In this document: positions 41,323 to 53,636 of the stretch, one piece after another
Position numbering within the stretch: the stretch's first letter is position 1
Layout of the letters: each line of letters begins with the position of its first letter
Source: Lathyrus oleraceus
Taxonomy: Eukaryota > Streptophyta > Magnoliopsida > Fabales > Fabaceae
Assembly (NCBI RefSeq): GCF_024323335.1
Contig: NC_066581.1
Coordinates: 464,621,027-464,685,026, forward strand
Length of the DNA: 64,000 nt
Direction of reading: 5' to 3'
The notes under the pieces: generated by a model
Told to the model about the DNA's origin: nothing
Seen by the model: only the letters and a program-made list of their open reading frames with translations
Database searches by the model: none
Translations under genes and position numbers: made by a program

Positions 41323-44034
41323 TGTATGCATACATTTGCATCATGAGGTCTCTTAGGGACCAAAATTCGTCTCTTTGTTATTATTTAAGCCCATTCTACT
41401 TCGTCGAGATAACCCAAAGGGCTTGAGGATTGTTTCCCAAGGAAACCCTAATTCAACTATGCCTTGATTGTGCCTTGCTCATGAAGAAACCTCAATCTAT
41501 GATCAAATTTAATCAAGGGAAGTTCTTTCATTCATTATGTTATGCATATATGATCTTATTTGAGGATCCTCAATCATTTATTCATCAAGATTGGAAGTTT
41601 CGCCTTGAAAAGTTGACCAGTCAAGTCATCTGACTAAACTGAGGTCCACTGAGATATAACTTGTAATGTGTTTGTCAATTGAAGATTACCCAAAGAGAAA
41701 AAATGTTCTTAATAACCATATTAACAACTTTCATGTTCATCAAAAATCCATTTGAAACTTGGAAGGTCATTATTCATTTCAAAATATTATAGGTCATTTT
41801 GACTGAAACCCTAATTTTGGGTCAACTTCCCAAGGATATAACTTCCTTAATTTTTATGATTTTGAGGTGACACCAAATGCATTGGAAAGCTTAATATTTA
41901 TACTTCAAATTTTATGTTGTACAAAATTTCATAATCCTAAAATAAATACATGTGATTATACAAAACATTATAGGTCACCTTGGACCTAATTCATTGAATT
42001 TGAAAAAATACCCAACTTCAAATGCCCATAACTTTGTCATGGAAAATCTTAATGATGCAAAATATGAGTATAAATTGATCATCTTGAAAATATTTACAAC
42101 TTTTATGTTGGAGGTGTTTCCATTTAAAGCTTGCATCATGGAAACAGAGGGGCTTGAATATGCTTGCTTTTGGTGAAAATTTTCAAAGGTGACTTAAACA
42201 TGTCTTGTACCTAAGCTTTCACAGCCAGTTTTCATTAATTTCCCAAATGCCAAATGAATTTTTGTCCAACATGACTTTTGTTCCTTATTTCAAGGGCTTT
42301 CCAACAATTACTCACATTACTTTTTTGGACTTTCCATGTAGGAGTTTCGAAGAGCTCTTCTTTTATGTCCATTTTAACATTTCATGGTGAAACTCAATGT
42401 GCAAGCTGATTACATAACATGTACAAGTCCAATTCCATTTCAAATGAGTTCAGCTTGGTTTTGCATCCACCATTGGGCCTCACATGCACCTGTACAGGCC
42501 CATGCACCAAAGTTCAAATTGTCATGCACACGAGGGAATCATGAACTCAGCCACATTTCAACTATAAATAAGGCTTCATTCTCATTCATTTAACAACCCT
42601 TTGGAGACCTGAAATGTTGTAGCACTGAAATCCCAACCATTACCAAAGGAATTTTCCAGATTTTTCTCTCATTTTCAAGCTTGAAATTCGACATCATTAG
42701 TTGATTTTCAAAGCTCAATTCCTTAGCCTCTCATCTCCATTACAACTCCAGAGCAAAAAGGAATCAAGATCTTGAAGAATTCGTGGCCTTAAGAGCTCCA
42801 ATTCAGAGGTAGAACTTCAAACTTTTTGGATCTAGATCTTGCAATTCAATGTAGTTTTCTCTTGTTTGTGTGGTTTTCTGAAGTCCTCACACTTGAGGCA
42901 AGCCAATGGTGGTTCCAATTTTCCATTTCGTGCACTTTCAGTTTGAACACCATGATCTTTCACTTCACATTCCTCTCAAAATAGGAAGAGTGAGAAAGAT
43001 CCATGGATACAGTGGTGATGTACATCACCCGAGCTTCAATTTGATGTCCTTGTTTTTCATTTTTGTTAAAAAAAATTCTCTGCAAGTGGTGACTGGAATC
43101 TGGTAGCTCACCGGAGAAGATGGTGGTTTCCACCACCATCACCACGTGTATGCATTCATGACCCTTGGATTGTGCTCCCACGTTCTAATCCTGACCATTC
43201 CTTATGTTTACTTGTTTTAATTCAACATGCCGCGCGTTTGACTCAAGTGCACCATGCGCCCTTGCATCTGATCCATCCATCCACACCACGTCATTTAAAG
43301 AAGCTGATCATGTGGCGGTGGATTTTTCCTTTATTTCTATTTTCATTTTAATTTCAGTCAATTCCTTTTATTTTCAAAAATTCATAAAAAATTTATTTGA
43401 AGTCACAAAAATATGAGACCAATTCCAAAAAAAATCTTGAAAAATCTAGTTTCATATTTTGATTTTTAAATATTTTTGTGACTTTATTTAATATTTTTTG
43501 TGAATTATGTGGTTTTTAATAGTTTTAATTCATTTTAAATTACTCTCTGATATTTGAAAAATCCAAAAATATTTTCTTAACACCTATGGATCATGATAAG
43601 TCAATAAAAAATAGTCTCATCAATTTATTATTTGATTTGAGATTTATTTGAGATTTTAGTTCATATTGTGTTATTTTTTAGTGTTTTTAATTGGACCTAT
43701 GAGAAAATATTTGAGATTTTAGTTCAAATTTGTGGATAAAATTAGTCAAAGTTTATTTGATCATGTTAGACCTATGAGAATTTAATTGGACTTGTTGAAG
43801 TTGATTTGATTTGAATTTGAGGTTTGACCTTATTTGATTATTTTTATTTGCATTTTATTTTAATTCAAAAAAATACAAAAAAATTATGGTTGACTTGTTG
43901 ACTCGTAATCTTCATTTCTTTTCTGTTTGGCATTGATTGATGTTGACTTGGTTCACATTTGATCAATTGGATTTGATGCTTGTATTCTCTTTCCCTCCCT
44001 TTCATCTTCATCCTATTCTTTTCATCTGAAATTC
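41323..44034 (+). repeat. Probable 3' LTR of element A, truncated
   Basis: Long noncoding sequence of the style of Ogre LTRs, with a plus-strand TATAAATA at 42563-42570, cut by the SIRE-like LTR at 44035. The start is uncertain: TGTATGCATAC at 41323 is offered because it follows the 3' UTR, but no clear polypurine tract precedes it. A segment near 41341-41375 (TGAGGTCTCTTAGGGACC) resembles, in reverse, the first bases of the S1 LTR. No gene is visible. Confidence 0.5.
42563..42570 (+). promoter_or_regulatory. TATA box in element A 3' LTR
   Basis: TATAAATA in plus orientation, the direction expected for element A. Confidence 0.5.
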
Positions 44035-45242
44035 TGGTATCAGATATGAGATGTCGAAGGTAATGTCATGACACTAATATCTGAGTAATGCAAACAGGAT
44101 AAAGATAGAGAATAGTAATGCAAGAGACACAAGCAATTGTTAACCCAGTTCGGTCCAACTCACCTACATCTGAAGGCTACCAAGCCAGGAAGGAAATTCA
44201 CTACAATAGAATCAGTTCAAAGACTCTTCGTACACTTCAACAAGTTACAGTGTTTCTCACCTAATCTCTACCCGTGCAATTTCTACCTAAGCACTCTTAG
44301 ATATGAGAACCCACTCACTTCCCTACAATCACACCAATGATTTTAAACAACAATCCCTTGTGAAAAGAAAAAACTTTTCAATAACACACACTTGATTTTA
44401 CTTCACAGTTTTAATCAAGTAGACACACTCTTGATCTTGCTTAACAGCTTTGATCAAGAAGACACACACTTGATCTTGCTTAACAGCTTTGATCAAGTGG
44501 ACACACACTCTTGCTTACAAGCTTTGAGTGACAAATTACAACCACAAATCAGACCAATTCAATCATCTAAGGATGACTTGAATGGATTACAAGTCTCACG
44601 ACTAAACAAGACACAAACCCTAGCTCTCTCTCAATATTTCGCTCAGTATTGGTTGTGTGTTGAATCAGGTTTTCCAAGTCCCTTTTTATAGAAGCTTTCA
44701 ACTAGGCTTGGACATCTTGAAAACCCTAAACTATTTTCCAATCAAATCTTCTCATGACAGTTGGTTAGATCTCCTTGGAAAATAAGTAAATTAGGTTGTA
44801 ATCAATGATTGAATGCGCCTGCAAATCAGATCTTCAATCATACACAGATTGCCATTAAATGCGCAATCACAAAACACCAGACATTCATACTGAATATTCA
44901 GTGTACAGGATGTCATGACATCGGGTCTGACATCCTGGAACAATCCTGCATAATTCCATAATTCCATTTATAATTTCCAGCAGGTACAACCATATCAGAT
45001 GTTATGACATCGTGTATAACATCCTGAAACAATCCTGCATAATTATGTTTCTTAAACTCCAGCAGGTACATAATATCAGATGCCATGACATGGTGTATGA
45101 CATTCTGAAACAATCTTGCATAATTATGTTTTCCATTTAAACTCCAGCAGGTACACAGATATCTCAAGTTAAGACATCACATGCAATATCTTGTGAACAC
45201 TCTTTGTTTTACCAAAATTGCTGCCAACACTTAGAACCAACA
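44035..45242 (-). repeat. SIRE-like 3' LTR (1208 bp)
   Basis: Minus strand starts TGTTGGTTCTAAG at 45242, directly after the polypurine run AAAGGGGGAGTT (sense), and ends at 44035 (plus TGGTATCAGATATG). It contains about three repeats of a 40-bp unit (CTTGATCTTGCTTAACAGC, 44390-44520) and three of a roughly 75-bp unit (AATCCTGCATAATT, 44915-45165). The left flank AATTC is the expected target duplication; its partner is not in the window. Confidence 0.8.
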
Positions 45243-46292
45243 AACTCCCCCTTTGGAAAATATTGGCTAAAACATATATCTATCCATTTTATTCACAAGA
45301 GAAAACACATCAGCAGTTAAACAGCATAATAGCAGTTTAAGCAGCAGCAGAAGCAAACACAATTACTAGCTATAGCTACTAGTAATACACACAAGCACAA
45401 GGGTACTTCTTCTCCCCCTAAATCTGTGCTACACAAATAGAATTACTAATTATAGATGCAACTAGTAAGACACACATATGCACAAGGGTACTGCTTCTCC
45501 CCCTAAATTTGTGTAATACAAACATCTCCTTTGGTAATAACAACACCTATAACCACAACATCTGTAACAATCAGAATATCATTCTGACATCTGCTTCAAC
45601 ATCCCCTGTGCACCACATCAGACATCCCCTTTGACATTTGTAAACAGAACAGCATTCTGTCTTACATCAAACACACCTCCAACAATAGTTGTTTATCTGT
45701 TCAGCTTCACCAGCACATACTTCTCCTCACAGCACCAGCTCCACATAAACACTTCTCCCCCTTTTTAGTCAAAATTGACCAAAGGTGACCAATTAGACAA
45801 AATAAATGTCAATTAGCCTAGCAGAGAACGTCAGATCAGATGTTATAACATTAAAAATGTTAAAACATAATTGTTAGGAGATACAACTCATCATCATACA
45901 CAGCTGTGATAGTTGAGATAATGAACAAATCCATGGAACTCATTAAGAGCCCAAGAAATTACATAAAGGCATCAGTAAGGATTGCCATAAACAACAAATA
46001 TTTCAACAGAAAACCATAGTAAAACAACAAAAAATTTAGCATCCAAAACAGCAGGGGGACCAACTTTCATAACAGTCAACCCAACCCAGTCTTCATCACA
46101 GCACACAGTCTTCATTTCAGGAGGAACTTCACTACTTAGTTTGAGGAAGTAACATCTTCTTTTCACAACCACCTTGCAAAACTCCTTGCTATTTTTGTAA
46201 GAACTATCCTCTGGGATATAGACCACAAACTCCTTTGATTGCTATAGATTCTCATGAACACAAATCCCTAATTTCCCTCTTAAACATTCAAA
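45243..46292 (-). other. SIRE-like post-pol region
   Basis: About 1 kb between the pol stop and the 3' LTR. The sense strand carries at least four purine runs of the form AGGGGGAG (45245, 45412, 45500, 45755). An 84-codon frame at 45972-46226 has no recognisable match; no envelope-like ORF is evident. Confidence 0.6.
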
Positions 46293-47358
46293 TTAATTGG
46301 CATCCAAAGCTTTTGTGAATATGTTAGCTAATTGCCTCTCAGTAGTAACATGCTTCAGTGTTATGATCTTCTCTTCCACAAGTTCTCTAATGAAGTGATG
46401 CCAAATATAAATGTGCTTTGTCCTACTGTGCTGAATAGGATTTTTGGAGATATTTATAGCACTCAGGTTATCACAGTATAATGTCATGACTTCTTGTGTG
46501 ACATTGTACTCAGACAACATTTGTTTCACCAAACCAGTTGAGAACAACTACTACCAGCTGCTATGTATTCAGCTTTAGCAGTGGATAGAGATACACAGTT
46601 CTGTTTCTTGCTAAACCATGATATCAGATTGTTCCCTAAGAAGAAACATCCTCCTGATGTGCTCTTCCTATCATCAGCACTCCCAGCCCAGTCATCATCA
46701 CAATACCCAGTCAGCATAGATCCAGATCCATGAGTATATAACATCCCATAGTCACTGGTGCCATTGACATATTTCAGTATTCTCTTTACTTGGTTTATGT
46801 GACTGACTTTTGGTTCAACTTGATATCTAGCACAAACACCAACAACAAATGCAATGTCAGGTCTGCTTGCTGTGAGATATAGCAGACTTCCTATCATGCT
46901 TCTGTATAGACTTTGATCTACACTGACACCATTTTCATCTTTAGAGATTTTCACATGTGTAGGAGCAGGTGCCCTTTTATGGCTTGCATTCTCCATGCCA
47001 AACTTCTTCACGATGTTCTTGGCATACTTGCTTTGAGATAGAAAGATAGATTCTTCCATATGTTTGACTTGTAGCCCAAGAAAGTAGGTCAGTTCTCCAA
47101 CAAGGCTCATCTCAAACTCAGATTGCATTTGTCTAAACAAAATGCTCAACCATCTGATCTGACATCCCACCAAATACAATGTCATCTACATATATTTGTA
47201 CCACAATGAGCTTCCCTCCTTCATTCTTCACAAATAGAGTTTTGTCAATACCTCCTTTTTTTGTATCCATTGTTAGTGAGGAACACTGTGAGTCTCTCAT
47301 ACAAAGCCCTGGGAGCTTGCTTCAACCCATAGAGGGCTTTCTTCAATCTGTACACATG
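46293..47358 (-). pseudogene. SIRE-like RT C-terminus and RNase H
   Basis: RT: GLKQAPRALYERL, then the YVDD active-site block near 47190, SEFEMSLVGELTYFLGLQV, SQSKYAKNIVKKFGM. RNase H: GYCDDDWAGSADDRKSTSGG and STAKAEYIAAGSSC, ending HFIRELVEEKI...IFTKALDAN. All are typical of the copia SIRE group. Frameshifts are near 47260 (extra base in an A run), near 47133 (stop TAG in the original frame) and near 46536 (one base missing after QLVW). The upstream part of pol, integrase and gag are missing because of element D. Confidence 0.88.
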
Positions 47359-47712
47359 TGTCGCTCCCCGGATTTCCCGAATCCAAGTACAAACGCGAAA
47401 AGAGTGGCGAGGAAAAAAGAGTAGAGTCGCCAGCTATGTACTTTTATCCCAAGAGGAGGGAAAGGTAGTACTGCATAACCAAGAGGGAACGGATAAAACA
47501 AAGTCTCGAACCAAAGAAAACTGAGTAAGGGGGCCGGTTACGTGAAGGGAAGGTTATCGCACCCTCTCACGTCTGTGGTACTCCACAGGATCCACGCTTG
47601 CTATTTATGTCTAAAGTGTGTGTATAAAAAGTCCTATATGCAATGCGAAAGAGAGAAAATCAAAGTAGGGAAAAGAAAGAGTTATTGCTCGCACAGGCCC
47701 TGCCCTGCTGCA

Positions 47713-47750
47713 TACGTATCTCAAGAAGGATTGAGAATCAGAGCATCGTA
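47713..47750 (-). promoter_or_regulatory. Two-stem LTR hairpin, element D copy
   Basis: Inner TCTCAA (47719-47724) with TTGAGA (47731-47736). Outer TACG (47713-47716) with CGTA (47747-47750). Linker ATCAGAG. Compared with element B (TCTCAT/ATGAGA) the last base pair changed on both sides. Confidence 0.58.
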
Positions 47751-48153
47751 GCTCGGCTAACCTATTTTTGTTTGTTTTGTGTTTGTTAGGTGAACGACGT
47801 TACTACGCAATCTACCGGATGCTCGACCTTTGGAGACTTACTCGCCTGTAGTAGAAGGAGTTAACGAGTTCCTAGGAGAAGAAAAATCAATGAGTTTGTT
47901 TGTGTTTTAGGAATGCCCATGCAAAAAGGAAGTCCTAGACGAAGGAACCGTGCTACCTTAATTGACATGCAAACGAGAGACTATACGAAGCCTAGCAATC
48001 CTATGGGGAGACGATCACACCATACAAAACAAATATGCATAAAATAAACACGCCAACAAGGGGGCTCAAACATACGTGGGTAGGGCTTTAGTCAAGAGGG
48101 GTCATATCAACCTCGACAAACAAGCCATGGAAAGATAATCAAATGGGCTCTTA

Positions 48154-48177
48154 ACCACTGACATTGAACGTCAGGGT
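48154..48177 (-). promoter_or_regulatory. Leader stem-loop with ATTGAAC loop, element D copy
   Basis: CTGAC (48158-48162) with GTCAG (48170-48174), extended by ACC/GGT across one bulged A. Loop ATTGAAC (48163-48169). Confidence 0.48.
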
Positions 48178-49142
48178 GAGCAGATCAAGCGGGTAATGAG
48201 GATAAAACCTCATAGCTCTTAACCCTGGACAGGGTGAGCTCACGACAAAAAGTGGGGATTCAGAAAGGTGGAACCCTCTCCACTGACTGACCGGGCAAAA
48301 GATCTTGGGCTTTTGTTTTGAAGCATCGACACGTAGTGCGAGCATAAAGAACGACACACTAAATAACGGGGGATTGACTACTAATCCCTTTTATCCGTCA
48401 ATTGCCTCTTCATGGAGGTCTTTAGCACTGGTGCCTCCTTTTGGAGGTCTTTGGGTACAAAAGTAAACACACAAAAACATTGCCTCCTATCGAGGTCTTC
48501 CAGCTAAGAAAGCGGTAAAATACGGGAAAATATGTAAAAGGGATCAAGAGATCTACCACACGGACAAAGGTCCGAAGTAATAGTAACTAAAGAAATAAGA
48601 AACCTAGATATCTCTCAGGCTAGCACCATCAAAGAAAACAAGTCAGCAAAGCAATCAGAATAAATCTCCAAATGGTATCCCACAAATAAAGGGGAATACC
48701 AAGCAAGCTATCTCTTCAAGGTTCATGTGAGTCCTCACAAAAAAAAACTCGACAAACAGGTTAGAATAACAAGGTGGGGTGCAATCAAGAGTTGCACCGA
48801 ATAAGAGAATCAAAATGTAACCACATGAATCATGCCATTAAAGTTCATAAAAAGCTCACAAAAAGAAACCAAGGATAGGAGGCCTAAACCTTTTGTCAAA
48901 CAAATGCATTAAAAGGGTATCAAAACTCAAAGTCAGGGGTAAGGATCCACACATCAAGACATGACATACCTACTGATTGGAGAGATCGATTGAAATTGAA
49001 TTGCACCGTTGGCTTTGCAGAACAATCTTAGGGTTTATATGAGAGGGAATTGGTTCTTTGCAGATGAGTTCCCTTCAGTCTCTGGAGGTTGCTCTGAATT
49101 AGTTAGAATCTCTCTAGGGTTTTTCCACTGAATTTTTTTAGA

Positions 49143-49149
49143 ATTTATA
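49143..49149 (-). promoter_or_regulatory. TATA box of element D 3' LTR
   Basis: Reverse complement TATAAAT in the same local context as in B's LTRs. Confidence 0.5.
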
Positions 49150-49277
49150 ACCTGATTTTCGTGGCTTTGTGGGCTTAACTGAGAGAGGTCCAAGTCCAAG
49201 ATTTTTCTGTTATATATATTTATATATTTTTCATTTTTTTTTTCGTTTTATTTTAATTTTTATTTATTTATTTATTT

Positions 49278-49290
49278 ATATATATATATC

Positions 49291-49381
<91 letters not shown>
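49278..49381. repeat. (TA)n microsatellite in element D LTR
   Basis: About 100 bp of nearly pure TA dinucleotide after a T-rich stretch, upstream of the TATA box in LTR orientation. Element B's LTRs have a T-rich tract at the same place. Confidence 0.95.
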
Positions 49382-49383
<2 letters not shown>

Positions 49384-49820
49384 TTTCAAAACGCGTGGGC
49401 TTCGCCTAGCGAGCATGACAGTTCAGGAAATTCCTCTGAGCGCAGGTGATTCTGGTGGCTTTTCTTGGGACTCGCTAGGCGACCCATTTTGCTCGCCTAG
49501 CGAGCATGACAGCTCATGAACAAACTTTTGCTCCATCAAGATTAACGTTTTGAAAGTAACTCAAGTCATTCCCTGTCCATTTCCTCTTCAGTTGACCAAC
49601 AGTTGACTTCTAGCTTCATAGTTGAATTTAGAACTGTACTGAGCCCATTAAGCTTGATCCTTCAGATAGAACCAACAAAGTGACTTGAATGATATCCGAG
49701 CTTCTTGAAAGATAAACTCTTGGAGCTAATTCTAATTGACATGATGAAATGCAATATGAAATGTTAAATGACCTAAAAAAATGAATGCATGAATGAGGAG
49801 GGCAAATTTGAGGTGCTACA

Positions 49821-49836
49821 GTTGCCCCTATTCAAT
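49821..49836 (-). promoter_or_regulatory. Polypurine tract of element D
   Basis: Sense GATTGAATAGGGGCAAC directly before the 3' LTR start; homologous to B's. Confidence 0.75.
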
Positions 49837-51850
49837 CAACTGTGAACCTGAACAGATGAAAGCAGCGGCTATCAGACTTTCAAGGTAAATAGGGATTGAA
49901 TACCAAAAGAACCAGAGAATTTGCACTCTGCAGGTGACGGATCAAGGAAAGCGGGGCCATTTACCGATGGTGTCTTCAAAACAAAATTGATATTTACCGA
50001 TATCAAAGAAAGCGGGGCCATTTACCGATGGCGGCTTCAAAACAGATTTGATATTTACTGATATCAAGGAAAGAGAGGCCATTTATCGATGGCGGCTTCA
50101 TAATAAATTTGATATTTACCGAGATCGAGGAAAGCGAGGCCATTTACCGATGGCGGCTTCACTGGGGAGGGAAGAGTGAAACAAGACCAGACATTTACCG
50201 ATGACTGGGATGGAACTCGATGTTTTACCGACATCGAACAAAGATGTTTATAAGTGAAACAAGGCCAGACATTTACTGATGACTGGGAAGGAACTCGATG
50301 TTTACCGACATCGAACAATGATGTTTACCGACACCGAACAATGAGGTTTACCGACACCAAAGAGAGAATACGCTTATGAAACGAAACCATTTACCGATGG
50401 CGAAAATGAAACACTCGATATTTACGGATAGCGAATCTGCTGGGGAATCTTAAACGACAAAACCATTTACCGATGGTTAAAAAGCGGTCGATGTTTACCG
50501 ACATCGAACAATGATGTTTACCGACACCAAAGAAAGGAAAGGACACACACGGGTGTTGACGGAACGATTTTTTGTAGACACCGTGAGAGACATACCATTT
50601 ACTGATGGCCAACGATTGGAATTCGACGTTTACCGACATTGAAAGATGATGTTTACCGACATAAAAGAAAAGCACAAACATTTACGGGGAATCAACACGA
50701 CACTTACCGATATCACAAGGATGATATTTACATATGTCAAAATAAGGAAGACACTTGCCGGGGACTAAACTGGGGAGAGAATCAGGCTTTCCTTTCACGG
50801 ACTGGTGAGAAAATAAATCTCACTGGGATTATCGATTCTGAATGTTGCCAAGAGCAACTGCTGCAAATGTGCTACACTGATGTTGAAAAATGATCTGTCT
50901 CTTCCGGAGATATGATCCAACCTGGATTAATACATGTATGCATATGTTTGAGTTTTCCATGGCGTAATGCTCCATACTGAATGGAAATGCTACGCGATTT
51001 GAGAATGTGAATGCAAATGATGATTACTACATGCAAGATGCAAAGGGAGGAATACTCCTGCTAGGAAAGCAAATGATCACTTTACTGAGCACACAATTCC
51101 TGATTCGATCTTCCAACTCTATGGGGAGATACAACAATTCTGCTGAGGATACTTATTAAACTGACATTCTCGGAACGGTAGAGAAACCAACTCAACTGGG
51201 GAGTCACTTGTTGGGAAACCACCAACCTCTCGACTATGCTGGGGAAACAAATTCTGAACTCGACTTAGACGACCCAACTTCTTACGTGACTGGACAGTGT
51301 TGAAACAACAGGGTCTTCCTTCGAACAAACTTTGGCTCATCTGCTTTAGCCATCAATCAAAGATAGTGACCTGCGAAACGGCAGTACATACATGCCTAGG
51401 GGATCGTATGGACAAAATATACTCAAGTGTACTCAACATTCAAAATGATTTTCAGATGTTTTATCTTTCCGCATGTCATTGTCTAGCCTTCATGTTTTTA
51501 GATGCAATGTTTATCAAAAATTCGGACGTTTTTTGCAAACAAAACAGTAAAATAAAAATAAAAGAGAGCAATTTGACTGAATAACGACTTTTATTGATTG
51601 AAAATGGCCTATAAAGGCAAATACATCAGGAAGCAATTCCTAGGAAGAGGTAATTGCGCCAAAAGAGAAAATAAACTATCCTATTGGCAATGTGAACACG
51701 ACATTCCACTATTTTCCAATTCTGTTATGACTCATAGATCTTCACTTTCCCCCAAATTCTTTGCTTTCTGAGAAGAGTGATTGGACCGATCATATCCTTC
51801 AAGATGGTAGACACTGAAACGCGATGAAGTACAAATAACTCAGACTGTAG
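49837..51850 (-). other. Element D 3' UTR
   Basis: About 2 kb noncoding. It holds the ATTTACCGATGG repeats (49960-50700), a stretch with sense-strand TCCCCAG variants (about 50780-51250) and a module at 51490-51730 (around TTATCAAAAATTCGGACG) conserved with B. No credible gene. Confidence 0.7.
49960..50700 (-). repeat. Tandem repeats in element D 3' UTR
   Basis: Units of about 60 bp built from CCATTTACCGATGGCGGCTTC and GATATTTACCGATATC, first regular (49960-50165) and then degenerate (to about 50700) with variants such as GATGTTTACCGACATC. Each sub-motif is itself a near-palindrome around TTTACCGA. Unrelated in sequence to the repeats at the same place in A and B. Confidence 0.85.
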
Positions 51851-51875
51851 TCTTCGCTTTAATCCCTCTTTTGCC

Positions 51876-51951
51876 TGGACCGCCTTTTTAGGTTTTCAAT
51901 CCACCGGGATACCCATTTTTGCCTAAGCCGCCTTTGCAGGTTTTCGACTTA
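51876..51951 (-). promoter_or_regulatory. Tandem hairpin array after integrase stop, element D (two hairpins)
   Basis: Sense hairpin 1: TAAGTCG (51951-51945) with CGGCTTA (51930-51924), one T-G wobble, inner CCTGCAAAGG. Hairpin 2: TGGATTG (51903-51897) with CGGTCCA (51882-51876), two T-G wobbles, inner CCTAAAAAGG. Both are followed by GGCAAAA. The array starts about 20 bases after the stop codon. Confidence 0.63.
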
Positions 51952-51970
51952 CCGGGTGTACATATTATTT

Positions 51971-52499
51971 TTATTCTTTATCCTTAGTTATAAGCATAAA
52001 GGCTCCACCAAAAAAGACCTTTTTAACAACATATGGACCTTCATAATTCAGAGTCCACTTGCCCCTGTTATCTGTACCGGGAGGAAGGATCCTCTTCAAA
52101 ACTAAGTCACTTATCTGATAGCTTCGAGGACGCACTTTCTGATCAAAGGCCTTCTTCATCCTCCTCTGATATAGTTGTCCGTGGCACACAACTGCTAATC
52201 TCTTTTCCTCAATTAAATTTAACTCATCAAACCTGGCTTGAACCCACTCAGCCTCGTCGAGTTTTACATCCATCATCACCCTCAAAGAGGGGATTTCAAC
52301 TTCTACTGGCAAGACTGCCTCCATGCCATACACAAGTGAAAACGGAGTTGCCCCGGTTGACGTACGCACTGAGGTACGATACCCATACAAAGCGAAAGGC
52401 AACATCTCATGCCAATCCTTGTACGTCACAACCATCTTTTGCACAATCTTCTTAATGTTCTTGTTTGCCGCCTCTACAGCACCATTCATCTTTGGTCTG
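51971..52499 (-). pseudogene. Element D integrase C-terminal part
   Basis: Continues the integrase core from PKMNGAVEAANKNIKKI through YRTSVRTSTGATPFSLVYG and EGPYVVKKVF, to a stop after KDKE (51971). The last 20 or so codons seen in A and B (ending AVKKYFA) are missing, so a deletion lies here. The part before PKMNG is across solo LTR S1. The residues encoded upstream of PKMNG at 52500-52534 belong to the LTR, not the protein. Confidence 0.88.
52495..52499. repeat. Target site duplication of solo LTR S1 (GTCTG), left copy
   Basis: GTCTG recurs at 57679-57683. Removing the LTR and one copy rejoins the integrase frame at SPYR/PKMNG. Confidence 0.93.
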
Positions 52500-53628
52500 T
52501 GTAAGACCCCAATTTTGTCCCTAAGATCCCTCATGGCATCATATCATATCATTTCATTGCCTCAAGGATCATTGTGCACCTTGCTTGCTTCCCTATGGGT
52601 GGGATATCTTATTGAGAGTGGTTCATGATCACCAAGCATGTTTTGCATTTGTATATCATTGCTTTTCTTTTATCACTAACCAAATGTACAAAAATGTGTC
52701 ATCTAACCTTTGTCTTGCAGATGAAGCATCAACAGTCAAGACAATCAAAGGCAGTCATTGAGCAATAGATGGTGGCCGTTCTTGAGAATTTGGATCCCAT
52801 AATCATTATCAAGAGTTCATATGAGCTATGATGCCATTTTGAATCAAAATCCCAAGTGGTAGAGGCTTGATTTTCATCAGAACATTTCCAGGTCATCTGA
52901 AAGCCTAGAAAGTCAACTGCCAAGTCAACTGTGGATTTGGAGGTGGGAAGTGATTAGAAATACTTCATTCATGTTCAAACAAGTCTCATTTGACATTTCA
53001 AACATCAACATTGAAGAATTTAAAGTCAGGTCAAAACTTTCGAAAAATAGAAAGTGACCTATAATTTGAATTTGCCAAAAATGGAACGGTTTTAACCCAA
53101 CTTCAACTTCAAATTACATCATCAAGATGGCTTCAAATGAAATTTTGTTGAAAATGAAAGTTGTAGATCTTTCTCTCCCATTTCCAAAATGTTCAAGATC
53201 ATCAATTTCTCATGTGTGGTTAAAGAGATATGATGAAAACATGGCAAAGTGAGCATGAAACTTCAAATGGACATAACTTCTCAACCAAAGCTCCAAAATG
53301 GGTGGCTCTTTTTGCATTCTTCTTCTTTTGACCTCTAGTTTCCAAACCATGCACTGCATTTCACAAATTAAATTCATATGAGCATTGGATAATTCATTGG
53401 TTTTTTGGAGGGAAACATGAAATTCAAATTTGGTGCATTGTTATAACATTTTATCATCACCAATTGGCTCCAAAATTGAATTTTAAGTGAAATAAAATGA
53501 TTTTCGTGCACTGTTCACATGCATATCATGCATAGAGGTGAAAAAAGCCAATTTGCACTTACACCTTAAAACTCAATTAATTCCATTTGCATTTGGTTTA
53601 AGCTTAATTAAACATGATTAGTAGGAGG

Positions 53629-53636
53629 TATATAAG
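53629..53636 (+). promoter_or_regulatory. TATA box of S1
   Basis: TATATAAG, 1.13 kb into the LTR, preceded by GTAGGAGG and followed by GCATAACCC. Confidence 0.6.

Larger units (their letters stand above)
5662..44034 (+). mobile_element. Element A: decayed Ogre/Tat-lineage retrotransposon, interrupted by element B
   Basis: Parts present are ORF1, gag, protease, intron, RT, two RNase H domains and integrase (5662-13624), then the last integrase codons, 3' UTR and probable 3' LTR (38415-44034). Element B with its target duplication GCAGT splits it; removing B and one GCAGT restores the reading frame through the integrase stop at 38436-38438. The 5' LTR and the start of ORF1 lie left of the copia fragment, outside the window. 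The 3' LTR is cut by the SIRE-like element at 44035. It carries many stop codons and frameshifts, so it is an old, dead copy. It is the only Ogre-type element here that still has a protease region. Confidence 0.88.
44035..47358 (-). mobile_element. SIRE-like Ty1/copia element, 3' part, minus strand
   Basis: 3' LTR (44035-45242), a post-pol interval with several polypurine stretches, and the RT-RNase H end of pol (46293-47358). It is interrupted at 47359 by element D, so the rest should lie beyond D outside the window. It was itself inserted into element A's 3' LTR. Frameshifts in pol show that it is dead. Confidence 0.85.
47359..49820 (-). repeat. Element D 3' LTR (2462 bp)
   Basis: Minus strand TGTAGCACCTC at 49820 to a left edge TGTCGCTCCCC at 47359. 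The ends are shared with B and S2 (TGTCGC). It contains the CTACG hairpin (47713-47750), a 70-bp block shared with B (47795-47866), an ATTGAAC stem-loop (48154-48177), a TATA box (49143-49149, minus) and a TA microsatellite (49278-49381). Confidence 0.85.

Noticed and set aside
41341..41375. End of a minus-strand S1-type LTR in element A's 3' region
   Set aside because: About 35 bases resemble the reverse of the S1 LTR start, but the adjoining sequence on the left does not continue as S1 LTR, and the TATA box at 42563 points the other way.
45972..46226. Possible envelope-like ORF of the SIRE-like element
   Set aside because: Only 84 codons and no recognisable domain; too short to call.
49169..49519. 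116-codon frame rich in Tyr and Ile
   Set aside because: Encoded by the TA microsatellite in element D's LTR.
52500..52534. N-terminal residues MRDLRDKIGVLH read in frame with element D's integrase, and the similar MRDLRDKIGILQH at 5091
   Set aside because: They are translated from the first bases of the S1-type LTR and are not part of the protein.
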